In this document: positions 42,408 through 54,382 of the stretch, piece by piece
Layout of the letters: each line of letters starts with the position of its first letter
How positions within the stretch are numbered: the first letter of the stretch is position 1
NCBI GenBank assembly: GCA_029204225.1
Contig: CM055114.1
Span: 10,499,948 to 10,563,947 of the forward strand
Reading direction: 5' to 3'
Length of the DNA: 64,000 nt
Source of the DNA: Diphasiastrum complanatum
Lineage: Eukaryota; Streptophyta; Lycopodiopsida; Lycopodiales; Lycopodiaceae
Program-made: the position numbers and the translations under genes
The notes under the pieces: model-generated
What the model saw: only the letters and a program-made list of their open reading frames with translations
The model's database searches: none
What the model was told of the DNA's origin: nothing

Positions 42408-45400
42408 TAAGGAAACTAATTAGCCGAACTATCATGCTAAGAAATCAAATACTTCAAAGCATGAAAGGAAGTAATGAAAGTGCCCAAGATTATGTTATTA
42501 GGATCAAATCTTTGAATAGAGAATTATCTTCTATAGGTGATAAGATCCAAGACAATGAGTTAGTTCAAATCATTTTGAATGGATTAGGAAATGAGTATTC
42601 TAATCTAGTTCAAACTTTTGCTATTCAAGATCTACTTCCTAGTATAGAAAAGCTTCAGTGTGCTTGTTTATGAGGAGAGTAGAATGCTTCATATCAAGAA
42701 TAGGATTGGTTCCTTATCTTTGAATGATGGTGATGAAAAAGCTAACTTTCTTTTTGAAGGCAAGAAGAAGTTGTTTCCATCCAAGAAGACCCAAGACATG
42801 GAGGTCAAATGCAAGGATGGAGCATCAAGTTCCAAAGGCAAGAGCAAGAAGGACAAGAAGAAGCTAAAGTGTTTCTTGTGTGGTAAGAAAGGACACTTTG
42901 CATCTGAGTGCTACAAGAAAAAGAATGCCCAAGAGAAGGACAACCATGGCAACCGTGTGCTTGAGGAGGAGGATGAATGCAACTTATCTTTGATGGCTTC
43001 CTTAACACAAACATCTAATCATAACACATGGTGGATTGATAGTGGGGCTAGATCCCACATGACTCACCAAAAAGACTACTTTTTTACTTTACTTTCTTAC
43101 AATAATTCTAAGAAGTTTATCTTCACTGCAAGTGATCAAGAATGTGAGTGTAGGAATTGGATCCATTCCATTGTGCCTTGGATCATCTAAGAAAGTAAGA
43201 TCCAGACAATGTTCTTTATGTACCTTTTATTACAAAGAACTTTTTGAGTGTTGGACAACCTATGGATAGTGGATTAGATGTACATTTCAAGCATGGAGCA
43301 TGTTTCATCTTGAAAAATGATAAATGTATTGCTAGTGGTCTTAATCATGGAAGGTTATTCAAGTTGGATGCTAATGTGATGGTTGGAAGTGTGAACATGG
43401 CAAGGGAGGAGCTCACTCAAGTGGAATTGTGGCACAAGAGGTTAGGCCATCCTAACTTCAAAGCTATGGAGACCATGGTGACAAAGGAGGTTGCAATTGG
43501 ACTACCCAAAGCCATATCCAAATGTGGCAAGCTTTGTGAAGCTTGTGGACTCTCCAAATCTCATAAGTAGCCTTTCAAGAGATCTTTGACAATATCTAAC
43601 TCTCCTCTTGACCTTATACACTCGGATGTTTATTCATTTTCACATGAATCTAATGGTGGAGCTCTTAGGTATGCCACTTTTATTGATGATAAATCAAGAT
43701 ACTCTTGGCTTTACCTCTTGTCTAAGAAAAGTGAAGTATTTGAGTCCTTTGTGAAGTTCAAAACTCTTGTAGAAAAGCAGCTTAATGCTAGCTTGAAAGT
43801 ATTAAGATGTGATAATGGAGGGGAGTACACCTCCAATAGTATGAAAGAGTTTTTTGAAATGTTTACATGCACATACACTTAACAAAATGGAGTGGCCGAG
43901 AGGAAAAATAGAACACTATGTGAGTGTGCTAAAGCATTGAGATTAGATGCATCTCTTCCTATTTCATTTTGGGGAGAAGCTATTTTATGTGCAAACTTTC
44001 TATGTAATAGAATGACTAATAGTGCCATTGAAAGACTCACACCTTTTGAAGCAGTGTTTGGCAAAAAGCCAAATCTTAGTGATTTGAAAATTTTTGGATG
44101 TACTTGTTATGTACACATTCCTTTAGAAGTAAGGAAGAAGGAAGATGCTACTTCATTTAAAGGCATCTTTGTTGGTTATAGTGAAAGTAGTAAAGCTTAT
44201 AGGATATTTGATCCTATTACCAAGAAAGTTGTTGTAAGTAGAGATGTACTTTTTGATGAATCTCTCAATGTCAAAGAGAAGGAGCTTTCCAACAACACTC
44301 ATCTTATCAAGGATCATGCTATGGATGAGGAGGAGCTTCAAGGAGTTGAAGACCAAGAGGATCTTGCTCAAGATCCAAAGGAGCCAAGAAGATCAACAAG
44401 AATGAGGGCCGAGCCATCAAGGCTCACTTACTGACAAAGGGAAGCAAAGGAAAGATTCTCAACTACACACCTCTTATTCTTTCTTGACTACTATGCTTGA
44501 AGAACCAACTTGTTTTGAAGAAGCAATTAAGTCTCAAAGTTGGAAGAATGCTATGCAAGTAGAGTTTGATGCTTTGTTGGAAAATCAAACTTGGGATCTT
44601 GTTGATCTACCTTATGGAAAGAAGCCTCTTACTTGTAAATGGATATATAGATTGAAATATAATCAAGATGGTTCCATTCATAAGTATAAGGCTAGACTTG
44701 TAGCAAAAGGATTTTTGCAAGTCAAAGGCATAGATTATGCTGAAACCTTTGCTCCTGTTGCAAAGCTTGTAACCATTAGATTGATCACATGTCTGGCTAC
44801 TTCTTTCAAATGGGAGCTCTTTCAACTTGATGTGACAAATGCTTTCTTGAATGGATTCTTGGAAGAGGAAATTTACGTGTGTGCCAACCCGAGGGCTTCA
44901 TCAAAGACGGAGAAGAGACAAAGTGTGCTTTTTGAAGAAGAGTCTTTATGGACTCAAGCAAGCACTTAAAGCTTGGTACTCTAGGTTACATTCTTATCTT
45001 ATTTCCATTGGATTTGTTGTAAGTTCTTATGAACCATCATTGTACTACAAATGTAATGATGGAAAGATCATCATTTTGGTTTTATATTTTGATGATATAT
45101 TTCTCATAGGAAATGATCTTGATGGCATTAGAGATGAAAATTTTTTCTTGTCTAGTGAATTTAAGATGGTAGATCTAGGACTTCTAAAGGTCATACTTGG
45201 AATAGAAGTCACTAGAAGTAATGATTTTACTTTCATATGTCAATCTAAGTATGCTAGATCCATCTTAGAAAAGTTTGGCATGAAAGATTGTAAAGGAGTT
45301 GAAACTCCCATGGAACTAAGTGTGAAAGTTTCTAAGGAAAGTGATGGAGCATCCTTTGAGGACATCACTACCTATAGAAAGCTTATTGGTTCTTTGATCT

Positions 45401-45958
45401 ATTTGACCATCACTAGACCAGATCTTAGCTTTTGTGTTGCAAATTGAGTCAATACATGCAAAGTTCACTAATATGTCTTTGGAAAAGTGCCAAAAGAGTG
45501 TTAAGGTACATCTCGGCTACAAGAAACCTTTTGCTACATTCTTAGTGGAGGAGTTATATCTTGGCTTTCCAAAAAAGCAAGATACCATCTCTCTTTCATC
45601 AACCGAATCTGACTACAAAGCTATGACAACAACAACAAAGGAGATCTTGTGGCTAAGAAGACCTTTGGAGGAGCTTCAAGTGATCAAGGCTGAAGACATT
45701 CCATGTATTTATTGTGACAATCAAGCGGCCCAACAACTTGCCAACAATCCGACCTTCCATGCTTCAACCAAGCACATCGAAATTTCACACCATTTTGTGA
45801 GAGAGAAAGTGCAAACAAAGGAGGTTAAGCTCATTCATGTTCCATCTTCAGATTGTATTGCTGATATAGTTACCAAGCCATTGGCAAAGGATCCATTTGT
45901 AAAGTTAAGATTAGCACTTGGAGTTTTAGATAGATGCATGTTAGATTTACCAAGTTAG
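42408..45958 (+). pseudogene. Copia gag-pol, 5'-truncated
   Basis: The coding similarity begins inside gag (NESAQDYVIRIKSLNRELSS). A zinc knuckle CFLCGKKGHFASEC follows at ~42,871 and protease WWIDSGARSHMTHQ at ~43,030. Integrase: [44 protein letters not shown] and NGVAERKNRT, so the D-D-E triad is present. RT: CKWIYRLKYNQDGSIHKYKA, QLDVTNAFLNG, SLYGLKQALKAWYSRLH and YFDD at 45,085 in place of the usual YVDD. RNase H: STESDYKAMTTTTKEILWL, CDNQAAQQLA and HASTKHIEISHHF, ending at 45,958. Stops or frame changes occur at about 42,670, 43,190, 43,568, 43,880, 44,432, 44,930 and 45,445, and part of RNase H (the D..DWAGD region) is deleted near 45,470. The start Met and 5' LTR are absent. Confidence 0.9.
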
Positions 45959-45959
45959 A

Positions 45960-46990
45960 TTTTGAGTGTGAAAATGTCAAAATCATGCTTGTTCTAGGCC
46001 AAATATATGTACATATCATGATTACACATGTGTGGAGCCTGTTCCCACGTGTGAATTAAATGCATTTATCATTTAGATCAATCATATAGGTTGTACATAT
46101 CATTTGATTTGAGATCTAGTGGCTAAAATGGCCAAATTCTAGTTTTCTGGCTATATGCCACTTGGCATCATTTTATTTGTAGGAAAGCCTATTTCACATG
46201 GGTAGGAGTGATCTCACACGTGTGTAGGACTGCTCACACGTGTGAAAACATCAGTAGTAGGTGAGATCCCACTTGTAGTAGATATTTGTGCAAGTCCCTA
46301 TAAATTAGGAAAATTGCCTCAAATCAAGGGAGGTGGCTATAAGTTAGGAATCTTGGACCATGTGCCATATTGATGATAATTGGTGGATCCGATGATGACT
46401 AGGCACTCTCACACGTGCCAAATTAGCTGAGTCAGCAACAGCTCTTGTGTATATATAGAGCCTCATTTGGCCATAATCAAAAAGCAAGCTAAATCTTGGT
46501 TTTGGAGCATTTCTTGAGTAATCTCTCTATTTGTCTTGTGATTTTATGCTTCTATTGGTTTTGAATCTTAGTGTACTTCATTCTTTGCTGGTAGTCTGCA
46601 CTCTGTCAGGTTTTCACGCGTGTGAAACCAGCAAGGCAAAGTTTTGATCATATTTGATTGTTCTTGTTAGATTTCTTGATGTAGATTTGATCTAATGCTA
46701 TCTAATCTTGTGTAGATTGATAGATCAATCTAATCTAACACCCAATCACTTTTGTGGATCTGATTTGGATCCATTCTTGGTCCTTTTTGCTGTACTTTCA
46801 TAGACCTCATGACTCCGAACTCAATAGTTTGAAAAATGGATGTCCGTGGCTCCCATTTTTACTATCTTAGAAGAGTTCTGGAAGGTTTCAAATTTGACCT
46901 TCTTTGTAGGGTGACCAATTGATAATGTCAAATAGTCTTCTTGATTCAAATAGTCCTGTCCATAACAAGGGAACTTGGGTTATACACGTG
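45960..46990 (+). repeat. Copia 3' LTR (ends approximate)
   Basis: After the pol stop, AT-rich sequence with five CACGTG motifs and a TATA box (46,449-46,458) fits a copia LTR. With no 5' LTR for comparison, neither end is certain. Confidence 0.5.
46046..46417 (+). promoter_or_regulatory. G-box cluster in the LTR
   Basis: CACGTG cores at 46,046, 46,217, 46,237 and 46,412, three of them inside longer ACACGTGTG or CACACGTG contexts, lie within 400 bp upstream of a TATATATAG box at 46,450. A fifth is downstream at 46,985, and ACGCGT occurs at 46,616. CACGTG is the core bound by plant bZIP and bHLH factors. A role in LTR transcription is inferred. Confidence 0.55.
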
Positions 46991-47599
46991 TTCTGTCTTG
47001 GGCAACAAATTTTCATTGGCTTATATTGATGCAATTGCATAGCATCATTGGTCCTTTTGGCATATTAGTGCATGCATTAGAGTTCTTTTTTGCGATTGAT
47101 TATTTTGGTTCTCTGGTTCCCTTTGGATAGTTATGTTACGAATAGCTAGTTTCTTATTTTTTCTTGTTCATGTTTTGTAGCTTCTACATTAGCATATACA
47201 TTTTTGTGACATTTTTTTGGTATATATAATATTGTGATGGTTCTATTGTTTGGCACGAACATCTTCATTATATCGACATTGGGAGCTGTGTCTCTTTGTG
47301 GATCTAAGAAAAGGATAAATTGAGTCAATCTTATCAGTAATGAGTTGTCATTTTGATAAGCTTGGCCAATTTTATTTGACTCCTAGCCTTTTCTAGGTAG
47401 GTCTCATTTATAAAATAGGCCTAAAGCCTCCTCATTCAATAAAGTTGATGGATTGGAGAGTCGTTCTTACTTTAGTTCAATTTATCTAACATATTCACCT
47501 TGGTCTTCAGTATAGCTTAACTTGATTCTTGATGAGTTTTTTATCATTGATCTTTACATTTGTAGTATTTCCATCTCTTTCGTGCTCTCTCTTGTTTGC
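46991..47599. other. No gene recognised
   Basis: AT-rich sequence between the copia LTR and a gypsy RT fragment. No coding motif on either strand. Confidence 0.5.
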
Positions 47600-48010
47600 T
47601 AGTAATTCTTACTAGGCCTACCCTTCTATTCGTCAATGCCTTGAACTTGTCAATATTTTCTCAAAGGTGCGGCTACCTTGGCATAGTCCTTGATAAATCT
47701 TCTAAAGAAGACAATGAAACCCAAAAATGGTTTTTTCTGCATGATGTTTTTGGGTATTGGCCAATCCACCACCACTTTTATCTTATCCCGATCAATAGTC
47801 GTACCATTCACTAATATGACATGCCCAAAGATAAAATACTTCTTGCTTCAAAAGTTTATGCTTAGTTTCTATAGTAAAGAGCTTCTCCTACCTTAGAATG
47901 CCTAAAAATGCCCTGAGATGCTCTATACGCTCCTCCCTTTGTAATCTTCACACATGCGCATACCCCTATCTTTACTATGTAAGAGAACATGTGCTGTCCA
48001 AGATGGTTCA
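47600..48010 (-). pseudogene. Gypsy RT fragment (thumb/connection region)
   Basis: The minus strand reads EERIEHLRAFLGILR (~47,930), then TTIDRDKIKVVVDWPIPKN and PFLGFIVFFRRFIKDYAKVA (47,810-47,665). These are the consecutive motifs that follow the YxDD box in Ty3/gypsy RT. The catalytic box itself is not readable. Frame changes are present. Confidence 0.7.
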
Positions 48011-48119
48011 ATGTGGCCCATCTCTACGTACTCAATTTATCTCACTACCTCATTTTCTTGTTTCTAGCTAAACCCATATGTTTGGTGGAAGGCTAAATGA
48101 CTTCCATGCAATAGTCCTT

Positions 48120-48500
48120 CCTAATATTTGTCACTATTGGCATATATGACGTAGTAACAAAAGCATCTCTCGTAACATAAGTGCAACATAGCGGGAATCA
48201 TGATATGCTATGAGTGATTCGAGTGAGGTGGGCATGTCACGAAACAAGCAGTTGTATCTCCCTCTAATTTCATTATATATAGGGCATTTGAAGATAAAAT
48301 GCTCCTCAGACTCCACGTCCCTCAAAGAGCATAACTACCATATCTGCTCCTCTTTCGGGATACCATGGAACCTCCCAGTTTCAATAGCCAACTGATGAGA
48401 TGGCATGTGGAGCTGGCTTAATGTGAATTTGAGACCATGTGATAAGCATGAGTCCAGATACTGTGGTAGAATTGGGTCTAGCTCCAGGAAATGGATCCGG
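48120..48500 (-). mobile_element. LINE 3' coding fragment
   Basis: The minus strand reads LELDPILPQYLDSCLSHGLK, HQLAIETGRFHGIPKEEQIW, then LRDVESEEHFIFKCPIYNEI. It matches, segment by segment, the C-terminal zinc-binding region of the LINE copy at 54,938-55,320 (VETGRFQGVPHM, EEVESEEYFLFRCPVYYEI). RT and tail are absent. Confidence 0.75.
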
Positions 48501-49865
48501 TGGTACTAATCAACTTAATAAGGGAGCAATAATTGACTTCTTCATGCATGGACAATGCTTGGCGATGTGCCTTGGCGTTTGACATTTGGTAGCACATATT
48601 GTTTGTTTGAGGCTTCACGTGAGACTCATATTTTGGCTTCTTGTTAGGCACTACTCCAAATCCACTTGAAGTTCTTGGAGTATCGTTTAAGTGAGGTCTT
48701 TAAGCTTTTTACTTTTAATGTTTAGTCTCCATGGAATAGTGCAAGTAATCAAGATGTGGTATTTACATTGTCCTTTTTATCAAAATTAAAATTTTTTTGC
48801 TATGTACTCAAATAATTTGAAGTTATTCTAGAATGATAGGTGTATTGTAGTTCTTAGACATCGTGGAGCTACAGTTGATGTTGTCATCATGTGTTTGTGA
48901 ATAGGATTTCTTACGTGATGCGTCCTCATCATTAAAATTGATTCCCCAACACAACTATAGGTTGGATGCAAGCCATTTGGACGGACGACATTATGGTGAG
49001 GTCTGAAAACACTCTTTTGACCTGGTGGACAAGTAAAATCTAGCATATGGTTCCATTTTTCTGAGTTATTTCTGGTTGGCTCATGTTTTGAACCCAAGCA
49101 TTCTTTTGGTGAGATGGTGATTATTTTGCAATTTGTGATAAAGAATAGCTTAATAATGTGAATTCTAGATGGCATTTCTGTGAGTCTCCTTCCTTGCAAT
49201 ATACTCAATGAATGAGTCTCAATTGTTGACAATCATAAAGGAATGATGAATCTAGTTGCACTTCAAAGCTGATAGGAACTTAGGTTTTGTCAAAGTGGAT
49301 TATGCAATGAACACAAGTAAAACTACTATCAATCACATGTTTCATGCCAAGAGTATAAATTGTTTTATGGTATTTTTTTTTATTATCTCTATCACAATGT
49401 ACTATATGAAAATTTGAAGTCCAAGCTGAAATACATCATGCGAAATGTTGTTGGGTTTCAAAATAGCATACTTTCAAAGAAGTAGAGCTTGTGATGTGGC
49501 AGCTTGTATTTTCTCGTGGATCCAAATTGACGTACAATGTTTGATTCTTCTTTTCAAAACTAGAAATTATAGTAAATCTCTATTGTGGAAAATTAGACAA
49601 ATTTTTGGTTGCTTTTTGAGATATCTAGGAAAACCGATTTTCATGATGTTTTTCTAGAAAGGGGATCTAATCATGGATTGTTTTTGAAGCATCAGCGAGC
49701 TCATAGGTTAAGCATACTGTAGCATATTTAAGTACAGGGTGTAGGATGGCGTTATTAGAAGTTTGGAAAATCTCATAGACGTACACTGCCTATGGAGGTG
49801 ATAGTTTTGCCATTGACGAAGTGAGCTAGGGACCGACAAAGGGCCTAATAACATGTCTCAAATCA
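48501..49865 (-). other. Probable LTR of the chromovirus relic, plus unassigned sequence
   Basis: On the minus strand an LTR-like start TGATTTGAGACATGTTATT at 49,865 follows a polypurine tract (AGTAGGGGAG, 49,866-49,875). Its other end is not identified. The open frame at 48,828-49,232 has no recognised domain. Confidence 0.45.
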
Positions 49866-50095
49866 CTCCCCTACTAATGAAACCATTGCCCTCAATCTGG
49901 GCAATATAACAACAAATTGAAAAATATGAGTGGCATCAAAAGTTTTTGTTTGATCATGCAAGGAGTTTGTGCAAAGACATCAATGGATTGCCATGTGGCC
50001 TCATCAATAGGCTGGCCGTCTCACTGCATGAAATATTGAATTTGTTGCCGTAGTTGGCTATGCTGAACTTGCACCTAAGAATGGCTGCCTATAAG
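49866..50095 (-). pseudogene. Gypsy chromodomain fragment
   Basis: The minus strand reads QIQYFMQWDGQPIDEATWQS, the 'vLVkW-G-p-eeATWE' signature of plant chromovirus integrase chromodomains, then a stop, the polypurine tract and an LTR start. Integrase core is not present. Confidence 0.7.
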
Positions 50096-50298
50096 AATGG
50101 AAATAACTTTGGATCATGATTGAGTCTGCCCGTCACCTTTGGAGACGTCGTAGAAACTATGAAAGCTAATGTGGAGACATGTTTTTGCATGTGACTTAAA
50201 CCTACTCCAGGGCATTGTCAATGTGACTCAGGATGTCAGCCATTCTGATCTTCTTCACTAATAAATGATAATTGAGACAACTCAAATGAAATGACTGA

Positions 50299-50770
50299 GT
50301 GATGGGTCAATTGGGAGCTTCAGATAATGTTTGTGCTGGTCCTACTCATATTTCCATAACTCCCTACAAACAAGAAGACGCCCTCAAGTTAGGCAATAAA
50401 TGGAATGCTATTGTCCCTTCTGAGATCAGCATTGCCATTGCAGAAGCGTTTTATGTTCAACAACCATCTTCACCTCGTTTGGCTACATGCTTCTCGAGCT
50501 GCTCCCTTGAATCCACCCATTCCTATTCCACCCATTGCTATCCCTCTAGCACCACCTGCTCCTAACGTTGTATTGCGTGATTTCTGTGATAAAGTTTAGC
50601 TGTCCGTTTTTAGTGGTTCTTCAGATGGCAATGAGCTTGCTAATTAGCTCCATAAAATGGAGAGCTACTTTATTTTGACATCGCGTGGTCCTGCTCAGCA
50701 AGTTCAACTTGCATCATACATTTCAATGGTTGGGCCTATACATAGTTTTGGATGCAGACTTTCGACTTTT
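50299..50770 (+). pseudogene. Gypsy gag fragment
   Basis: The plus strand reads FSGSSDGNELANxLHKMESYF then ILTSRGPAQQVQLASYI (50,610-50,725), which corresponds to the start of a Retrotrans_gag domain ('F-G--D---W---ME-YF'). It is preceded by a Pro-rich stretch (50,490-50,560). It ends before the WW motif. The opposite orientation to the adjacent chromodomain shows they are different elements or a rearranged one. Confidence 0.6.
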
Positions 50771-51264
50771 CCACTGGCTCACTGACTAAATTCCCTTGCA
50801 CAGATGATTACTACTAGAATGAAATTAGAAACTCTTTGTCCCAAAAAAAAGCACAAAGCTATATCATATACCAAAAGCAGATTTCCGTGGCTAGAGGGGA
50901 TTCGGCTTGTGGACTAACGCCACTTGCATGAAATCATAACCCAGGAAAAATACTACAAACAATGGTACAAAAGTAGCTCGTAGTAGATAAACCCACATTG
51001 GGGGCAATGTTTTTTATTGAGAGAGTGTTATATCCATACACAATATGACACTAAGTAGTTCCGCAGCTATTGGGGTCCCGCAATTTTGTATTGCTTTTAG
51101 ATCCTTTTTATACATTTAAGACTAATTTACATGGTTTTTGATTTGGGCCCCAACATTAGAATTTTCATATTTCCCTCCAAGTTAAATTGAAGGGAGGTAG
51201 CTTTTACTTTCTATAAATAGCCACTAAGGCTATTCATGATTTAGTCATGAGTTTGGAGTCTTGA
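50771..51264. other. LTR-like unassigned sequence
   Basis: AT-rich sequence with a TATAAATAG box at 51,218 and leader-like sequence after it, suggestive of a plus-strand LTR cut by the LINE at ~51,265. No partner is visible. Confidence 0.35.
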
Positions 51265-52829
51265 GCTCTTTTTAAATGAGTTTCAATCCAACTATCGCTG
51301 TAGACCCTCTCTGGTAGGTGAGACCAATACCACATCATCTGCATAAAGGAGGATAGCAATCAAGATGTCCCCAAGCCGGCAACCAGCACCACCACACTCT
51401 GTAATGACTCTCTCCAACTCATCAATGTACAAGCCAAAGAGAACTGGTGAGAGGGAGCAACCTTGCTTCACCCCAATGGTGCTCCAATGTGATTGGATAT
51501 GCCATTGCTATGTCGGAAGCATCCCAGGACACGCTCATCAAGTGCCATCACAACAAGAATGATGTCAGTGGAGAAGCCGAGGTCGCAGAGACTTTGGATG
51601 AGCAATGAGCGAGGAAGCGAATCAAAGGTTTTCCTGAAGTCCACAAAACAACAATAAACCCTCTCTCTCCTGTGCTTAGCTTCCTCAATCAAGGCCCGCA
51701 ATGTGAAGATATGATCTGTGGTAGAGTAATGGGCTCGAAAGCCTGCCTAACCAATCACATGTAGTCTCCTAGTCTCGGCCTCTGAGCTCACAACTGATTG
51801 AAGAATAGTACCATATAGCTTTGCCAGGACATCCCCGATCGTGATGGTGCGGTAGTTACTTGGAATCATGGGGTCACCATTCTCTTGGATGGGGTGGATG
51901 ATGTTAGTGCACTAGGATGAAGGGAAACTGGAAACAACTGCGGACTATAGTAGGTGCAAGTACGTCTGAGGCATGAGAAAGGAGTTCCTATTCAAGGTCT
52001 TCAATATCTCTGGCCTTGTTGGATTTCATCTTCTTAATGGTTGCAAGTACCATGTCAGATGTGAAGAAGGGGAACTCAAATGGTCGTGGAGATATAGAGA
52101 TGGGTGAGTCGGCCAAAAAGCACCCAAAGAAGAACTGAGGAGAAGGTCAATAAGACGTCTTCCTTCAGTATCATCGTAGGAACGCTTCTTACGACGGAGA
52201 ACACGATGGTAGGAACGTCGGGAAGATCGAAGCAGATGTGGAGCGTGGATGTGTGAATAAGTAACTGACTGGTGAAGGGAACGGCACTCGACATCATACC
52301 AAGGGGGGTGCAATGGTCAAGGTGTAAGTCGAGTCTTTTGGGGATGGGGTTTTGTGGGAAGAGTTAGTGATGCAGCTGTGTGGAGAGAGGTTGTGAGAAA
52401 AGCAGCCTGGGTGTCGACTGGACTGTCATGAGGAAAGGAGTATAAAAGTGATGCCAAGGACTGTTGGTAAAGTGGCATGTAAATGGGATCAAATGTGGAC
52501 GTGGGTGATCGGGTAATCAGGGGTAGTGTAGATGAGTGAGTGGATGGGAGGTGGCCGATATCGAATGAAAGAAATGAGTGACCAGAGAGGGTGGTGGGGG
52601 AAACGCGGAAGTCAGAGACTATGGGTACAAAGGATGGTGACCCCATGAGATAATCGACGACACTATGTCCTCCACTGTGAGGATGGCATGTATAGCTGTC
52701 TGAATGTGGCTAGCGGGCACCCCAAATCCCTAGCACTAGGAGCTGCTAGGAGCGCTATCAAGAAAGCGCACTCATCCATCCCGATAAATGACTCGTCTGC
52801 CAAACTCACGGGCTGCCTGAAAGGCCTTA

Positions 52830-54207
52830 CGCCTCTCCTCTACCTGGATAAACGTGAGGAAGTGTGACCAATGCCAGTTGAATAAAGCTGAATGCCATAA
52901 GGCTGGCGGTTTGTTGCATCCACTGGATATCCCTGATCGTCATCCATGTAGATAGTACCACGTAGCTTAGATTTGCACCGCGAAGCATCTCGGCGACTCG
53001 TGAGGGAAGTGAAGCGGATAATGAGTGTGGCTGCATCTCTAGTGGTCCTCCATGCGGTATCTAACCCATCTGTCCTGTGCCCGAGAGTGGTGTCAAGAAA
53101 GCGTTTGGCTTCAGCCAAGGCATCCTGTGTATCTGGGATCCCACAAACTCTAATGTTGTGCTTTTTGGTCTCGTGATTTCTCTTACGAGATGGTGGCTGA
53201 GATAACCTAAGAGATGGGAGCGCTTGGTTTGGTGCCTTTTTTCAGAACTGATGCCCAGAAAGGGCCTCTTCTTGCTGCTTTTCAATCTTGGTCTCTAGTT
53301 CCGGTCTCATATTGGTGGTAGACGCTGAAGCCGCAGCCTGTTTGGTCCCGATGGATTGTTCGAGTGATGCTACCTTGGACTGCAACATGTTATTCTCGTG
53401 AATCAAGGACGTAACCGTTCCCTTCAGCTGCAAGATTTCTTGCCGCAAAGTCTGGAAATCGGCCCTGATTTGATCAATCTGCCAAGAAGAGAACAATTCA
53501 GTTGATTTGGAGGGCATATACGGGATGCTAGCTGTTGATTGTGAGCTAGCGATGGTCGGAGTACGAAGAATGGGATCCAAAATTGTTGGTAGGGTTTGAT
53601 GTGATGCCATCAAAATTGCCGGCATCGGGGTCAACGAGGGGGAGGGAGATGCAATCAGCAGGGGGGGCGGATGTAGGGGAGGTGCGGGGCGGCGCAGATG
53701 CAACGAGGGAGGGGAGGTGACACCGGGGGGGGGGGGGGGGGGGGGGGGTACAACTGCAACAAAGAACGCGGAGGTGGGGGAGGTGGCAGCAGGGGGCGGC
53801 ACTGCTGCAGTAGGGAGGGCGGGAGTGGGGGAGGTGACAGCAGGGGTAGCTGCAACGGGGGTGGGTGTAGGGGAGGCGGCAGCAGGGTGGGCAGAGCTGC
53901 TGCAGCAGTGGTGGAGGTGGAGGCAGCGAAGGCGGTAGCAGGGGGGGGCGGAGCTACAGAGCTGGAGGTGGAGGCAGGGAAGGCGGCAGCAAGGGGGGGT
54001 TGGAGCTGCAGCGATGGAGGTGGAGACAGGGAGTGCAGCAGCAGGAGGGGGCGGAGTTGCAGCAGTGGAGGTGGAGGTAGGGAAGGCGGCAGCAGGGGGC
54101 GGAGTTACAGCGGAGGGGGTGGGGGTAGGGGTAGGGGAACGAGGGGGTGGGGGGAGGGGGTCTGCGAGCAGCAGCACGGGTGGGAGGTGGTGCCATGGCT
54201 GGAGCAC
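52830..54207 (-). pseudogene. LINE ORF1 (coiled coil plus RRM-like)
   Basis: An in-frame Met lies at 53,610 (MASHQTLPTILDPIL); the open frame extends upstream to 54,207 through a Pro/Ala/Ser-rich repetitive region. After the Met: QIDQIRADFQTLRQEILQLK and ENNMLQSKVASLEQSIG form a coiled coil. After a stop at ~53,247 comes HNIRVCGIPDTQDALAEAKR (~53,150) and DAATLIIRFTSLTSRRDA, resembling the RNA-binding RRM and C-terminal domain of L1-type ORF1 proteins, which coat LINE RNA. The Pro-rich N-terminus is unusual and is encoded by C-rich repeats including a 24-base run of G on the plus strand. Whether translation ever used the upstream extension is unclear. Confidence 0.7.
53725..53748. repeat. G24 homopolymer in a G-rich region
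   Basis: Twenty-four consecutive G on the plus strand, within a 500-bp strand-asymmetric G-rich block (53,640-54,180) that encodes the Pro-rich LINE ORF1 N-terminus on the other strand. The number of G is likely unreliable in any assembly. Confidence 0.9.
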
Positions 54208-54314
54208 GTGGGAGGGAGAGAGAGAGGAGCAAGAAACTAAGAGAGGGGGGCAGTAGCAGCAGCCATCGCTGGGAGGGAGGCAACCATCACCATTGTCGTG
54301 GGAGGGAGGCCATC

Positions 54315-54317
<3 letters not shown>

Positions 54318-54350
<33 letters not shown>
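54318..54350. repeat. (GA)16 microsatellite, LINE copy E tail
   Basis: The minus strand has AATAAAGC followed by (TC)n, the 3' tail of the LINE at 54,351-56,530. The tail abuts the 5' side of LINE copy D. Confidence 0.9.
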
Positions 54351-54353
<3 letters not shown>

Positions 54354-54368
54354 TATTAATGTCTTTTG

Positions 54369-54382
54369 ATGCCAAAAGGCAT
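54369..54382 (-). promoter_or_regulatory. LINE 3'-UTR hairpin
   Basis: A perfect 5-bp stem with a 4-base loop (ATGCC-TTTT-GGCAT on the minus strand), ~18 bases before the tail. The same hairpin is at 29,402-29,415. A form with a different but still pairing stem (TACC-TATA-GGTA) is at 59,155-59,166. It may be the structure recognised by the LINE RT. Confidence 0.6.

Larger units (their letters stand above)
51265..54317 (-). mobile_element. LINE copy D: ORF1 and partial ORF2
   Basis: Minus-strand non-LTR element. ORF1 lies at 54,207-52,830. The endonuclease is reduced to its C-terminal end (GGHSVVDYLMGSPSFVPI, then SGHSFLSFDIG, 52,680-52,560). A linker is seen at ~52,350-52,030 (PPWYDVECRSLH). 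RT: NYRTITIGDVLAKLYGTILQ (~51,850), ERVYCCFVDFRKTFDSLPRS (~51,650) and YADD at 51,331-51,345. It ends just after the catalytic box, so the RT thumb and the 3' UTR are lost. Frame breaks are present. It is a relic, but it shows most of the family layout. Confidence 0.8.

Noticed and set aside
53698-54240. Plus-strand Gly-rich frames (180 and 80 codons)
   Set aside because: Antisense reading of the Pro-rich LINE ORF1 N-terminus; glycine-rich only because of GGN repeats.
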